Below are positions 51,596-60,336 of a stretch of DNA of 64,000 nt, piece after piece. The DNA comes from Betaproteobacteria bacterium (GTDB lineage: Bacteria; Pseudomonadota; Gammaproteobacteria; Burkholderiales; Casimicrobiaceae), in the NCBI GenBank assembly GCA_016716425.1, contig JADJWJ010000014.1:70327-134326 (forward strand), read 5' to 3'. Within the stretch, counting starts at the first letter, position 1. Each line of letters begins with the position of its first letter. Made by a program: the position numbers and the translations under genes. Below the pieces are notes generated by a model. That model was given only the letters and a program-made list of their open reading frames with translations, was not told the origin of the DNA and made no database searches.

Positions 51596-52558
51596 TCACT
51601 CCAGAACCCGGGCCAGCACCGCGCCGGTCGCCAGCAGTCCGGCGAAGGCGAGTTCGAGCTTGAACGTGCGGAACAGGATGAGGTTGAACGCGAGCCCGGG
51701 CGGACACGCGAGGAAGTCGCGCAGCAGCCTGAGCGCTACCGGCAGCCACAGCAGCGGCAGGAGCAGCCATGGCGACCCGATGCCCCAGGCGAGTGCTGCC
51801 ACCAGCACGAACGGCGCGAGCAGCGACAGCGTGTACAGCGCGCGCGACGCATCGGCGCCGAACACTACCGGGAACGTGCGGCGCCCGACGCCGCGGTCGT
51901 GCTCCCGGTCGCGGTGGTTGTTGACGACCAGCGCCGCGACCGCGAGCGCGCCCATCGCGATCGCAGCGAGCCACGTCGTCGCCGGGACGCCGCCGCCGGT
52001 CAGCGCGTAGTCGGCGCCGGCCACCGCGGTCAGCCCGAAGAACACGAACACGACGAACTCGCCGAACGGCGTGTAGGCGATCGGCCGTGGCCCGCCCATG
52101 TACGCGAGTGCCGCGGCAATGGACGCGAGGCCCATCGCCAGCACCGGCCAGCCGCGCGCCGCGACCAGCGGCAGGCCGAGCAGCATCGCCAGCACGATCG
52201 CGAGCGCGATCGCCGTGCGCACCTGGCGCGCGGTCAGCAGGCCGAGCGCCGTCGCGCGCGGCAGCCCGGTCCGCGTGCGGCCGCGCTCGCCGCCCCGCAC
52301 GGTGTAGCCGATGTCGTTCTGGAGGTTGGTGATGACCTGCATCATCACGCTTGCGCCGAGGATGAGCACGACGGCGGTCACGTCGAGCGCGCCGGTGCGC
52401 TCCCACACCAGCGCCGCGGCGACGAGCACCGGGCTGATCGCGATGAGCAGGCTGCGCAGCCGCAGCGCCATCGCCCACGCGGACAGCGACCCCGGCGCGA
52501 TCGGCGGAGGCTCGCCGGCGGCACGGGGTGTCGGCAGGGCGGGAACGGTGTGCATCAC
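51596..52558 (-). CDS. menA: UbiA-superfamily prenyltransferase, MenA-like
   Basis: A 320-residue membrane prenyltransferase with about nine helices. The first Mg-diphosphate motif reads NLQNDIGYTVRGGERGRTRTGLPRA and the second NNHRDREHDRGVGRRTFPVVFG; both fit MenA, which adds a polyprenyl chain to 1,4-dihydroxy-2-naphthoate for menaquinone. The usual second Asp of the first motif (NDYxD) is replaced, since NDIGYT lacks it, so substrate use may differ. No other men genes are in the window, so UbiA-like or other quinone/lipid prenylation is possible. Confidence 0.82.
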   Translation of the reverse strand: MMHTVPALPTPRAAGEPPPIAPGSLSAWAMALRLRSLLIAISPVLVAAALVWERTGALDVTAVVLILGASVMMQVITNLQNDIGYTVRGGERGRTRTGLPRATALGLLTARQVRTAIALAIVLAMLLGLPLVAARGWPVLAMGLASIAAALAYMGGPRPIAYTPFGEFVVFVFFGLTAVAGADYALTGGGVPATTWLAAIAMGALAVAALVVNNHRDREHDRGVGRRTFPVVFGADASRALYTLSLLAPFVLVAALAWGIGSPWLLLPLLWLPVALRLLRDFLACPPGLAFNLILFRTFKLELAFAGLLATGAVLARVLE

Positions 52559-52840
52559 GGCGCGGATTGCGGCGGCATGGCGGCAGCTGAGGGGCGAACC
52601 CCCATTGTGTCAGATCGCACACCAGCAAGGCGTGCGCGGGACGACTTGCGGCCGTCGGACGCGACGCCATCGTGCCGCGCGCCCAAGGCGCCGCGGCGAG
52701 CCCGGCGACCGGACGCGGCGACGGCCCCGACGCCAAACCCGCCTCGTCGCCGGACGAGGCGCGAAGCGCGGCCAGTATCCCGCGGCGACCGCGCGTCCGG
52801 TTTGACCCGGCGCAAAGGACGCGCCCGGCGCCGCCGCGCG

Positions 52841-53887
52841 CTAGCGCAGCGCGTGGGCGAGATGCAGCGCCAGCGCGAAGACCAGCAGCGCCCCGGCCTG
52901 GTGCGCGGCCGCCAGCGACAGTGGCACGACGTGGACCAGCGTGGCGATGCCGAGCGCGATCTGCACGAACAGCACCGCGAGCACGAGATGCGCACCCGTG
53001 CGCGCCCGCGCCGGCGCGCCCTCCGCCGCGCGCACCTTCCACCACAGCAGCGGCGCGACGAACGCGAGCACCCACGCGAGGAGGCGGTGGTCGAACTGCA
53101 CGGTCGCCATGTTGTAGAAGAAATTCTTCCACCACGGATCGATCATCATGATCTCGGGCGGCACGACGTGCCCGTTCATCAGCGGGAACGTGTTGTACGC
53201 GAAGCCGGCACGGATGCCGGCGACGAAGCCGCCGGTCAGCACCATGACGAACACGAGCGCGGCGAAAGCGTAGGCGAACCGCCGCGCCGAGCGCTCGCGC
53301 GCCCCCGGCCGCTCGATCCGCGCGGGCGCCAGCAGCGACAGCGCGACCCAGAACATCGCGGCGAAGATCACGAACGCGAGGCCGAGGTGCGCCGTCAGCC
53401 GGAACTGCGAGACGCGCGGGTCGTCGACGAGCCCGCTCTTCACCATGTACCAGCCGAGCGCGCCCTGCAGACCGCCCAGCACGAAGATGCCCGCGAGCTT
53501 CCAGCCGTAGCCCGGCGGGATCAGGCGGCGCGCGCCGAACCACAGGTACGGCACCAGAAACGCGACGCCGATCAAGCGGCCCAGCAGCCGGTGGAAGTAC
53601 TCCCACCAGAAGATGCCCTTGAATTCCGCGAGCGTCATCCCGCGGTTGACCTGCCGGTACTCGGGCGTCTCGCGGTACTTGGCGAAAGCCACGTCCCAGT
53701 CCGCCTGCGACAGCGGCGGCAGCGTGCCGACGATCGGCTGCCACTCGGTGATCGACAGTCCCGAGTGGGTCAGACGCGTCACGCCGCCGACGACGACCAT
53801 CGCGAACACCAGCGCGCAGCAGACGAGGAGCCACGCCGCCACGGCGAACGGCGCGCCGCGCGACGTCACGACGGGAGTAACAGCCAT
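52841..53887 (-). CDS. ctaA: Heme A synthase (CtaA/Cox15)
   Basis: Oxidises heme O to heme A for cytochrome c oxidase. The 348-residue product has eight hydrophobic segments and the proteobacterial type signature VVGGVTRLTHSGLSITEWQP followed by GTLPPLSQADW. Further landmarks are FWWEYFHRLLGRLIGVAFLVPY and VQFDHRLLAWVLAF, with the paired histidines expected to ligate hemes. The ATG at 53887 is preferred over the open frame to 53992. No ctaB or cox genes adjoin; the copper chaperone gene starting at 54.4 kb is functionally close because it can supply Cu to cytochrome oxidase. Confidence 0.94.
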   Translation of the reverse strand: MAVTPVVTSRGAPFAVAAWLLVCCALVFAMVVVGGVTRLTHSGLSITEWQPIVGTLPPLSQADWDVAFAKYRETPEYRQVNRGMTLAEFKGIFWWEYFHRLLGRLIGVAFLVPYLWFGARRLIPPGYGWKLAGIFVLGGLQGALGWYMVKSGLVDDPRVSQFRLTAHLGLAFVIFAAMFWVALSLLAPARIERPGARERSARRFAYAFAALVFVMVLTGGFVAGIRAGFAYNTFPLMNGHVVPPEIMMIDPWWKNFFYNMATVQFDHRLLAWVLAFVAPLLWWKVRAAEGAPARARTGAHLVLAVLFVQIALGIATLVHVVPLSLAAAHQAGALLVFALALHLAHALR

Positions 53888-53963
53888 GCACCGATTATCC
53901 CACGCCGTCCCGCAGCGACATCGGTCGCCGCCGCGCCGGGCGGACATGCGTAGAATGCACGCG

Positions 53964-54312
53964 ATGAAGCGCCGGCTGGCCGCAGCGTTCACCTTGCTCG
54001 CGATGCTCGCGCTCGCCGGCGCGCCGGCGCATCCGCTCGCGCTGTCCGGCGGCGGCTCCGGGCCGGGCGCGGACCTGTGCGTCGCGGGCGCCGAACGAAC
54101 GCCGGCGCCCGGCGCGCCGGCCGACGATCGCCGGCATCCCTGCGATCGCTGCGACGGCTGTCCCCGGAACCGGCGCGGCGCTGCCGCCTGCCGCCGCGGC
54201 GGCGCCCGCGCCGCGCCGCCTCGCCACGAAGTGTCCGCCCGCCGTGCCGGTCGCGCGGCCGCACGCCGCGCTCGCGGCGCCGCTCGCGCGCGGTCCGCCC
54301 CGGGCCGGCTAG
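53964..54312 (+). pseudogene. DUF2946 protein, one-base frameshift
   Basis: It starts MKRRLAAAFTLLAMLALAGAPAHP (signal peptide), then GADLCVAGAE and HPCDRCDGC, the Cys/His metal-like motif of DUF2946. After CDGC the family-typical end (GTGAALPPAAAAAPAPRR...APLARGPPRAG) continues one frame later and stops at 54310-54312. Removing one C from the CCCC run in TGTCCCCGG near 54162 makes one continuous ~115-residue protein. The total length (349 nt) is exactly one base over a whole number of codons. DUF2946 genes often adjoin PCuAC genes, as here. Confidence 0.78.
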
Positions 54313-54411
54313 TCTCCCGTCACGCGCGGCCCGCACGCCGCGCATCGCCACGCTGCGAACGCGCCGGCCCGCGTGCCGCGCGCGTCGCCAACTCGCACAG
54401 GAAGGATCGCC

Positions 54412-54867
54412 ATGTCGTCGAAACTCTCGCTGCTCGCCCTCGCCCTCGCCCTGGTCGCCGCTCCCTCGTTCGCGCAGGTCACCGTCGCCGATGCGTGGGT
54501 GCGCGGCACCGTCGCCACGCAGAGCGCCACCGGCGCCTTCATGAATCTGACGAGTCCTGTCGACACCGCGCTGGTGTCGGCCGCGTCTCCGGTCGCCGGG
54601 CTGGTCGAGGTCCACGCAATGTCGATGGACGGCGGCGTCATGAGGATGCGCGCCATCCCGCAACTGCCGCTGCCGGCGGGCAAGACCGTCAACCTGAAGC
54701 CCGGCGGCTATCACGTGATGCTGATGGACCTCAAGGGACCGCTGAAGGAAGGGGAGACGGTGCCGATCACGCTGACGTTCGTCGGCAAGGACGGCAAGCG
54801 GACGACGCAGGACGTGAAGGTGCCGGTCCGGGCGCTCACGGCCCCGGCCGGAATGCCGCACCACTGA
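54412..54867 (+). CDS. PCuAC copper chaperone
   Basis: A 151-residue periplasmic copper(I) carrier that helps load the CuA site of cytochrome c oxidase. The ATG at 54412 has AGGAAGG upstream; the signal peptide ends AAPSFA. The full H-X10-M-X21-H-X-M motif is present: His68, Met79, His101 and Met103. SATGAFMNLTSP and PGGYHVMLMDLKGPLKEGE are family blocks. It follows the DUF2946 gene and lies near ctaA, consistent with a role in cytochrome oxidase assembly. Confidence 0.95.
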   Translation: MSSKLSLLALALALVAAPSFAQVTVADAWVRGTVATQSATGAFMNLTSPVDTALVSAASPVAGLVEVHAMSMDGGVMRMRAIPQLPLPAGKTVNLKPGGYHVMLMDLKGPLKEGETVPITLTFVGKDGKRTTQDVKVPVRALTAPAGMPHH

Positions 54868-55005
54868 CGCTTCGCGCGCCCCCGGGGCGCCACCCACTGC
54901 ACACGACCCCGGCCGCGCACGCGCGGGACGCGAGCGCGGCGGTCCTGCGGACGGCGCCCGTGCGCGTTGCCGGGCCGCCGATGGTGCGCGGCACAACGCC
55001 GCGCG

Positions 55006-55034
55006 TTGACAGCGGGTGGCCATCGGGCAACAAT
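55006..55034 (+). promoter_or_regulatory. Sigma70 promoter of the dctPQM operon
   Basis: TTGACA (55006-55011), 17-bp spacer, AACAAT (55029-55034). The start of transcription would fall near 55041, giving a leader of about 85 nt. Confidence 0.7.
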
Positions 55035-55045
55035 TGGTCGGACCA
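55035..55045. promoter_or_regulatory. FadR/PdhR-type GntR operator (TGGTCGGACCA)
   Basis: A perfect 11-bp palindrome directly after the -10 box and over the expected start site. Its TGGTC-N-GACCA form matches operators of FadR-subfamily GntR regulators. Binding here would block transcription of the TRAP transporter. No GntR gene lies in the window. Confidence 0.65.
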
Positions 55046-55125
55046 CCTGACCAGAGCGCCGCCGCGGCCCTTGCGGCCGCAGGACGGCGCCGACAGGACG
55101 ACCCCACGATCCGAGGAGGAACAAG

Positions 55126-56118
55126 ATGCGATTTTCGATTCGCGCATTGTTGCGCGGCCTGGCGGTTGCCGGCCTCGCGCTGTCGGGCGGTGCCCTGGCC
55201 CAGGCGCCGATCACGCTGCACGGCGCCAGCCAGTTCAACGACGACCACGCGTTCACCAAGGCGCTGGTGAAATTCCAGGAACTGACGCAGAAGTACTACG
55301 GCAAGCCGATCAACTTCGTGCTGCACAAGAACAGCGAGCTGGGCCTCGAGAAGGACTACTTCGCGTACATGAACCAGGGCGTGTCGGTCGACTACGCGAT
55401 CGTGTCGCCCGCGCACATGTCGACGTTCTCCAAGGCGGCGCCGTTCATCGACGCGCCGTTCCTGTTCCGCGACCTGAACCACTGGAACAAGGTGCTCGAC
55501 GCCGACACGCTGAAGCCGGTCGCCGACGAGATCGCGGCGAAGGCCGACGTCATGCTGATCGGCTACGCCGGCGGCGGCACGCGCAACATCTTCTCGAACA
55601 AGTCCGCGAAGAACCTGGCCGAGCTGAAGGGCCTCAAGGTGCGCGTGCAGGGCGCGCCGATCTGGAGCAAGACGTTCTCCGCCATCGGCATGGCGCCGAC
55701 CGTCATCGCGTACAACGAGGTCTACAACGCGATCCAGAACGGCGTGATCAACGCCGGCGAGAACGAGGCGGCCGGCGTGGAGGCGATGAAGTTCTACGAG
55801 GTCGGCCCGAACCTGCTGATGACGCAGCACGCGATCACGATCCGCCCGCTCGCGTTCTCGGGCAAGACGTTCAAGAAGCTGCCGCCCGACCTGCAGGCGG
55901 CGATCGTCAAGGCGGGCAAGGAGGCCGGCGTCCACGGCCGCCAGATCGAATCGTCCGAGGACTCGGCCAAGCTCGACGCGCTGGAGAAGGCGGGCAAGCT
56001 GAAGCGCATCCCGTTCGCCGACCGCGCCGCGATGAAGAAGGCCGCCGATCCGGTGATGGCGGACTACGCGAAGGAAATCGGCGCCGACGGCATCTACGCC
56101 AAGATCAACTCGATGTAG
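55126..56118 (+). CDS. dctP: TRAP transporter substrate-binding protein
   Basis: A 330-residue periplasmic binding protein that captures an organic acid or related ligand. GAGGAGGAAC precedes the ATG, and the signal peptide ends SGGALA. Family features: the ELTQKYYGKPINFVLHKN region, GTRNIFSNKSAKNLAELKGLKVRVQG with the carboxylate-binding Arg of DctP proteins, and AYNEVYNAIQNGVINAGENE. It is the first gene of a complete TRAP operon with a clear promoter and GntR-type operator. A strong terminator-like hairpin follows, so this gene should be made in excess over the membrane genes. Confidence 0.94.
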   Translation: MRFSIRALLRGLAVAGLALSGGALAQAPITLHGASQFNDDHAFTKALVKFQELTQKYYGKPINFVLHKNSELGLEKDYFAYMNQGVSVDYAIVSPAHMSTFSKAAPFIDAPFLFRDLNHWNKVLDADTLKPVADEIAAKADVMLIGYAGGGTRNIFSNKSAKNLAELKGLKVRVQGAPIWSKTFSAIGMAPTVIAYNEVYNAIQNGVINAGENEAAGVEAMKFYEVGPNLLMTQHAITIRPLAFSGKTFKKLPPDLQAAIVKAGKEAGVHGRQIESSEDSAKLDALEKAGKLKRIPFADRAAMKKAADPVMADYAKEIGADGIYAKINSM

Positions 56119-56131
56119 CGGTGGCCAGCCG

Positions 56132-56168
56132 GTCCGGCGGAGCGGCCCGCGCTCCGCCGGACTTTTTT
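56132..56168 (+). terminator. Intrinsic terminator between dctP and dctQ
   Basis: Perfect 12-bp arms GTCCGGCGGAGC/GCTCCGCCGGAC with a 7-nt loop are followed by six T. Partial termination here would set the binding-protein to permease ratio. Confidence 0.9.
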
Positions 56169-56191
56169 CGCCTCCGCCATCGGCCCGGCCC

Positions 56192-56677
56192 ATGCGCAAG
56201 TTCATCGACGGCTACTACCGGCTCCTGAGCTGGCTGCTGGTCGCGTCCGTCGCGATCCTGATCGTCCCGGTGACGCTGCAGATCGTCTCGCGCTACACGT
56301 CGCTCATTCCCAGCTACATCTGGACCGAGGAGATGGCGCGCTTCTTCTTCATCTGGATGATCATGCTCGGCGCGATGATCGGCATCCGCGACGGCTCGCA
56401 CTTCGACATCGACGTCTGGCCGCAGCTGCGGCCGCGCGCCAACGCCGCGCTCAAGCTGGTCGCGCACGCGGGCATCCTCGGCATGGCGCTCGTCTTCGTG
56501 TGGTTCGGCATCAAGTTCGTGCAGTTCGGGTGGAACCAGACCTCGGAGCTCGCCGAGCTGCCGATGCCGTTCATCTTCGTCGCCTGGCCGCTCGCCGGCG
56601 TCACGTGGCTGCTGTTCCTCGGCCCGCAGATCCGCGACAATCTGCGCGTGCTCGCGAACGGGGAGCCGCGGGCATGA
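56192..56677 (+). CDS. dctQ: TRAP transporter small permease subunit
   Basis: A 161-residue membrane protein with four helices (LLSWLLVASVAILIVPVTLQIVSRY, MARFFFIWMIMLGAMIGI, LVAHAGILGMALVFVWFGIKFV, AWPLAGVTWLLFLGPQ). The IWTEEMARFFFIWMIMLG block with its conserved E-E-x-R is diagnostic for DctQ. It is translated with dctM: the dctQ stop overlaps the dctM start (ATGA at 56674). Confidence 0.93.
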   Translation: MRKFIDGYYRLLSWLLVASVAILIVPVTLQIVSRYTSLIPSYIWTEEMARFFFIWMIMLGAMIGIRDGSHFDIDVWPQLRPRANAALKLVAHAGILGMALVFVWFGIKFVQFGWNQTSELAELPMPFIFVAWPLAGVTWLLFLGPQIRDNLRVLANGEPRA

Positions 56678-57996
56678 TGGGAGGCGCGCTTCTCACGCCC
56701 GGCATCGCCGCGCTCACTCTCTTCGCCGGATTCTTCGGTCTGATCGCGCTGCGCGTGCCGGTGGCGTTCGCGCTCGGGCTCGCGTGCCTCCCGGTGATGG
56801 TGATCGAGCCGCGGCTGTCGCCGATGATCGTCTTCAACGAGACGTTCAAGGCGTACAACTCGTTCATCCTGCTCGCCGTCCCGTTCTTCCTGCTGACCGC
56901 CAACCTGATGAACGTCGGCGGCATCACCACGCGGCTGCTGCGCCTGTCGCGGGCGATGGTCGGGCACATGCCCGGCGGACTCGCCCAGTGCAACGTCGTG
57001 CTTTCGTTCTTCTTCGCCGGAATCTCGGGTTCGTCCACCGCGGACGCCGCGAGCCTGGGCAAGATCTTCATTCCGGCGCAGGTCAAGGAAGGCTACGACC
57101 TGTCGTTCTCGGTGGCGATCACCGCGGTGTCGTCGGTGCTCGCGGTGGTGATTCCGCCGTCCATCCTGATGATCGTGTGGGGCGGCACGCTCAGCGTCTC
57201 GATCGGCGCGCTGTTCCTGGCCGGCATCGTGCCGGGCATGCTGCTGGCCGGCGTGCAGATGGCGACGGTCCACGGCTACGCGAAGCTGCGCGGCTATCCG
57301 ACCTCCGTGCGCTCGACGTTCGGGGAGTTCGTGTCCGCGGTCGGCGTCGCCGTGCCGGCATTGTTGACGCCGCTCATCATCATCGGCGGCAAGGTGTTCG
57401 GCTGGTTCACGGCAACCGAGTCGGCGGCCATCGCCGTGCTCTACGCCGGCACGCTGTCGACGCTGGTCTACCGGGAGTTGGGCCTCAAGGGGCTGCACAC
57501 GGCGCTGCTGGAGACCGGGCGCTTCGCCGGCGTCGCGCTGTTCTGCGTCGGAACGGCGAGCGTCTTCGGCTGGCTGCTCGCGTACTACCAGATTCCCAAG
57601 ATCCTGCTCGAATCGGTCGGCGCGTGGGAGATGGGGCTCGTCGCGACCGGGTTCTTCGTCGCGTTCGCGTTCCTCGTCGTCGGGTGCTTCCTCGACGCGA
57701 TTCCGGCGATCATCATCGTCGGCACGATACTCGAGCCGATGACCAAGGCCGTGCACATGGATCCCGTGCAGTTCGCGATGATCGGCATCGTCGCGCTGGC
57801 GTTCGGGCTGGTGACGCCGCCCTACGGACTGTGCCTGATGATCTCCTGCGCGATCGGCAAGGTCCGCCTGATGTTCGTCCTGAAGGACGTGCTGATCATG
57901 CTGATGCCGATGTTGGGCGTGCTCGTCCTGACGATCGTCTTCCCGCAGGTCGTGCTGTTCGTGCCCAGCCTGATCTCGCCGGAGTTTCTCAAGTAG
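56674..57996 (+). CDS. dctM: TRAP transporter large permease subunit
   Basis: A 440-residue, ~12-helix subunit that drives Na+-coupled uptake. Landmarks are LRVPVAFALGLACLP, NSFILLAVPFFLLTANLMNVGGIT, LSFFFAGISGSSTADAASLG, IPPSILMIVWG and GLVTPPYGLCL. The start ATG at 56674 overlaps the dctQ stop by 4 bp, so translation is coupled. It is the last gene of the operon, convergent with the Pcm gene 36 bp on. Confidence 0.95.
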   Translation: MMGGALLTPGIAALTLFAGFFGLIALRVPVAFALGLACLPVMVIEPRLSPMIVFNETFKAYNSFILLAVPFFLLTANLMNVGGITTRLLRLSRAMVGHMPGGLAQCNVVLSFFFAGISGSSTADAASLGKIFIPAQVKEGYDLSFSVAITAVSSVLAVVIPPSILMIVWGGTLSVSIGALFLAGIVPGMLLAGVQMATVHGYAKLRGYPTSVRSTFGEFVSAVGVAVPALLTPLIIIGGKVFGWFTATESAAIAVLYAGTLSTLVYRELGLKGLHTALLETGRFAGVALFCVGTASVFGWLLAYYQIPKILLESVGAWEMGLVATGFFVAFAFLVVGCFLDAIPAIIIVGTILEPMTKAVHMDPVQFAMIGIVALAFGLVTPPYGLCLMISCAIGKVRLMFVLKDVLIMLMPMLGVLVLTIVFPQVVLFVPSLISPEFLK

Positions 57997-58032
57997 GAAG
58001 GCGCGGCGGACCGCGGTCCGCCGCACGCCGGG

Positions 58033-58770
58033 TCATCGTTCGCGCGTCAGCGGCACGAAGCGCACCGCGATCGTCCGCCGCATCGTCGCCCGGCCGTCCG
58101 CCCCCTTCGTGATCAGCAGCAGCTGCTGCACGCCGGCCTGCTGCCCGACCGGGATCACCATCCGGCCGCCCGGCTTCAGCTGGTCGACCAGCGGCTGCGG
58201 CACGTGGTCCGGCGCCGCGGTGACGACGATCGCGTCGAACGGCGCTGCCTCCGGCCAGCCCTTGTAGCCGTCGCCGATGCGCACGTCGACGTTGCGGTAG
58301 CCCAGTTCGGCGAGCAGCGCGCGCGCACGCTCGCCGAGCGGCGCGACGATCTCGATCGTGTACACCTTCGCCACGCACTCGGCGAGCACGGCGGCCTGGT
58401 AGCCGGAGCCCGTCCCGACCTCCAGCACCCGCGCGTCGGGCGCGGGGTCGGCGAGCTCGGTCATCAGCGCGACGATGAACGGCTGCGAGATCGTCTGCCC
58501 CATGCCGATCGGCAGCGGCCGGTCGACGTAGGCGGAGTCGACGAGCGACGGCGGCACGAACCGGTGCCGCTGCACCCGCTCCAGCGCCTGCCGCACGCAC
58601 GGCGACATGCGCGCGCGGCCCGTCTCGCCAGCCGTGTCGCGGAAGCCGGCCTCCACTTCGCGCACCAGCCGGGCCCGCGCGTCGGCGTGGGCGTCCTGCG
58701 CCTGCGCGCGCCGCCCGGCGCCGAGCAGGCCGGCGACCGCGGCCAGCAGCGTGCGACGTCGGGTGTCCAT
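58033..58770 (-). CDS. pcm: Protein-L-isoaspartate O-methyltransferase with export signal
   Basis: A SAM-dependent repair methyltransferase (245 residues). Diagnostic blocks: RHRFVPPSLVDSAYVDRPLPIGMGQTISQP, the SAM motif VLEVGTGSGYQAAVLAE and IVVTAAPDHVPQPLVDQLKPGG. The N-terminus (MDTRRRTLLAAVAGLLGAGRRAQAQ) is a signal peptide, possibly Tat, so this copy should act in the periplasm, unlike the usual cytoplasmic Pcm. No surE or nlpD, the common partners, adjoin. It is divergent from the TauD-like gene across 99 bp. Confidence 0.92.
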   Translation of the reverse strand: MDTRRRTLLAAVAGLLGAGRRAQAQDAHADARARLVREVEAGFRDTAGETGRARMSPCVRQALERVQRHRFVPPSLVDSAYVDRPLPIGMGQTISQPFIVALMTELADPAPDARVLEVGTGSGYQAAVLAECVAKVYTIEIVAPLGERARALLAELGYRNVDVRIGDGYKGWPEAAPFDAIVVTAAPDHVPQPLVDQLKPGGRMVIPVGQQAGVQQLLLITKGADGRATMRRTIAVRFVPLTRER

Positions 58771-58869
58771 CGGCGGGGGCGCTTACGCGGGACGGTGCAG
58801 TCGCCTATCATTCTCCTCCCGGCGCGGGTTGTCCAACCTGCGCGCGGAGTCTCTTGCAAGGAGACGTCG

Positions 58870-59766
58870 ATGCCGGACATGCAGCCGCTGTCGGCGGGCT
58901 TCGGGGTCGAGGTGGCGGGCGTGGACCTCGCGCGGGGTTTGTCCCCGTCCACGTTCGCGGAACTCGAGCGCGCGTTCTACGACCACCAGGTGCTGGCGCT
59001 GCGCGCGCAGGAACTCACGCCGCCGCAGTTCGTCGCGTGGGCGCGCCGGTTCGGCCCGCCGCAGCCGCACGTGATCGACCAGTTCCACCACCCCGAGGAC
59101 CCGAACATCCTGATCCTGTCCAACGTGAAGAGGGACGGGCAGCCCACGGGGCTGCAGGACGCCGGCACGTACTTCCACACCGACTACTCGTACCTGCAGG
59201 TGCCGGCGCGGGCGACGACGCTGTACTCGCGCGTCGCGCCGAAGGTCGGCGGCGACACGCTGTTCGCCAACCAGCAGGCCGCCTACGACGACCTGCCGGA
59301 CGCGATGAAGAGGCGCATCGAGCCGCTGGTCGCCATCCATCACTACGGCAACCGCAACGACCAGGACGAGGGGAGCCGCACGGTGGCGTCCGTGCTGACG
59401 GACGAGCAGAAGGCGAAGATGCCGGTGATCACGCACCGGATCGCGCGGCCCCACCCGGTCACCGGCCGCAAGTCGCTCTACGCGGTGTCGGGCAGCTCGT
59501 TCGGGATCGTCGGCATGCCCGACGACGAGGCGCGGGCGCTGCTGGACGAACTCGCCGCGCACGCGACGCAGCAGAAGTACCTGCTGCGCTTCAGGTACGG
59601 CGTCGGCGACGTCGTGATCTGGGACAACGCGTCGCTGCTGCACTCGGCCACGCTGATCGATCCGAGCGACGCGCGGACCCTGTGGCGGATCACCGTGCTG
59701 GAGCCGTCGCGCGACGCGGCCGCGCCGCAGTTGCTGGCGCCGACGTACGCGAACGGCGGGATGTAG
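58870..59766 (+). CDS. TauD/TfdA-family alpha-ketoglutarate dioxygenase
   Basis: A 298-residue non-heme Fe(II)/2-oxoglutarate oxygenase. The iron ligands are His103 and Asp105 (YFHTDYSY) and His258 (SLLHSATL). Arg269 or Arg273 (DARTLWRIT) would bind 2-oxoglutarate. AAGGAGA precedes the ATG. Such enzymes hydroxylate sulfonates, phenoxyacids or other carboxylates; the substrate is not predictable, and no sulfonate transporter is linked. The dctPQM carrier just upstream on the same strand, separated by convergent pcm, could import a substrate, but this is speculative. Confidence 0.92.
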   Translation: MPDMQPLSAGFGVEVAGVDLARGLSPSTFAELERAFYDHQVLALRAQELTPPQFVAWARRFGPPQPHVIDQFHHPEDPNILILSNVKRDGQPTGLQDAGTYFHTDYSYLQVPARATTLYSRVAPKVGGDTLFANQQAAYDDLPDAMKRRIEPLVAIHHYGNRNDQDEGSRTVASVLTDEQKAKMPVITHRIARPHPVTGRKSLYAVSGSSFGIVGMPDDEARALLDELAAHATQQKYLLRFRYGVGDVVIWDNASLLHSATLIDPSDARTLWRITVLEPSRDAAAPQLLAPTYANGGM

Positions 59767-59850
59767 GCGGCGCCCGCCCGCTCGTCGCCCGCGGCACGCG
59801 GACGGCCGCCGCAGGCGCCTGCGAGTGCGCCGCCGGTGCGGCCGGACTGC

Positions 59851-60336
59851 TCAGTCGAGACGCAGGGGCCCGAGCGACGTCGGCCGGTCCGCGAGCAGCG
59901 CATCGAGACGCTTCGCCGTGGCGAGGAGCCCTTCGACGAGCCGCGCAGTCATCTCCTGGAACCCGTCCCCGACCGTCGGCGTCAGGTACAGGTGGCCGTT
60001 GGCGGCACGGTCGATGTAGCCCCGCCGGATCAGCAGCGCGACCTTGCGGCGGACGGTCTCCCGCGGCAGCGCGCAGGACACGGCGGTCGACAGCGCGTTG
60101 CACGGCCGCATCACGGCCGTGTGGCGCGCGGGGTCTTGCCGGACCCCTTCCGGATTGTTCTGCTCGGCCAGCCACGCCTCGACGTTGCGGTGCGCGACCG
60201 CGTGCAGCACGATCGCCGCGACCTTGTCGCCGTCGAGCGCCTGGTAGATGCGGCTTAACAGCGGCACCGTGAACTCGGACAGCGCGAGCGAGATGCGCGC
60301 CCGATTCGTCTCGTAGCCCGGACTTGCCTCGATCAT
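59851..60336 (-). CDS. Winged-helix transcriptional regulator (161 aa, unnamed family)
   Basis: A 161-residue protein with a C-terminal-half winged helix: STAVSCALPRETVRRKVALLIRRGYIDRAANGHLYLTPTV shows the recognition helix (RETVRRKVALLIRRG) and wing (GHLYLTP) of MarR/GntR-like regulators. The N-terminal part (IYQALDGDKVAAIVLHAVAHRNVEAWL) is helical. A short C-terminal helix follows. It has no ligand domain. The ATG at 60336 starts at the first family-like residue; the frame is open upstream to 60669 only as shadow. It could control the TauD-like gene next to it (convergent). Confidence 0.72.
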   Translation of the reverse strand: MIEASPGYETNRARISLALSEFTVPLLSRIYQALDGDKVAAIVLHAVAHRNVEAWLAEQNNPEGVRQDPARHTAVMRPCNALSTAVSCALPRETVRRKVALLIRRGYIDRAANGHLYLTPTVGDGFQEMTARLVEGLLATAKRLDALLADRPTSLGPLRLD

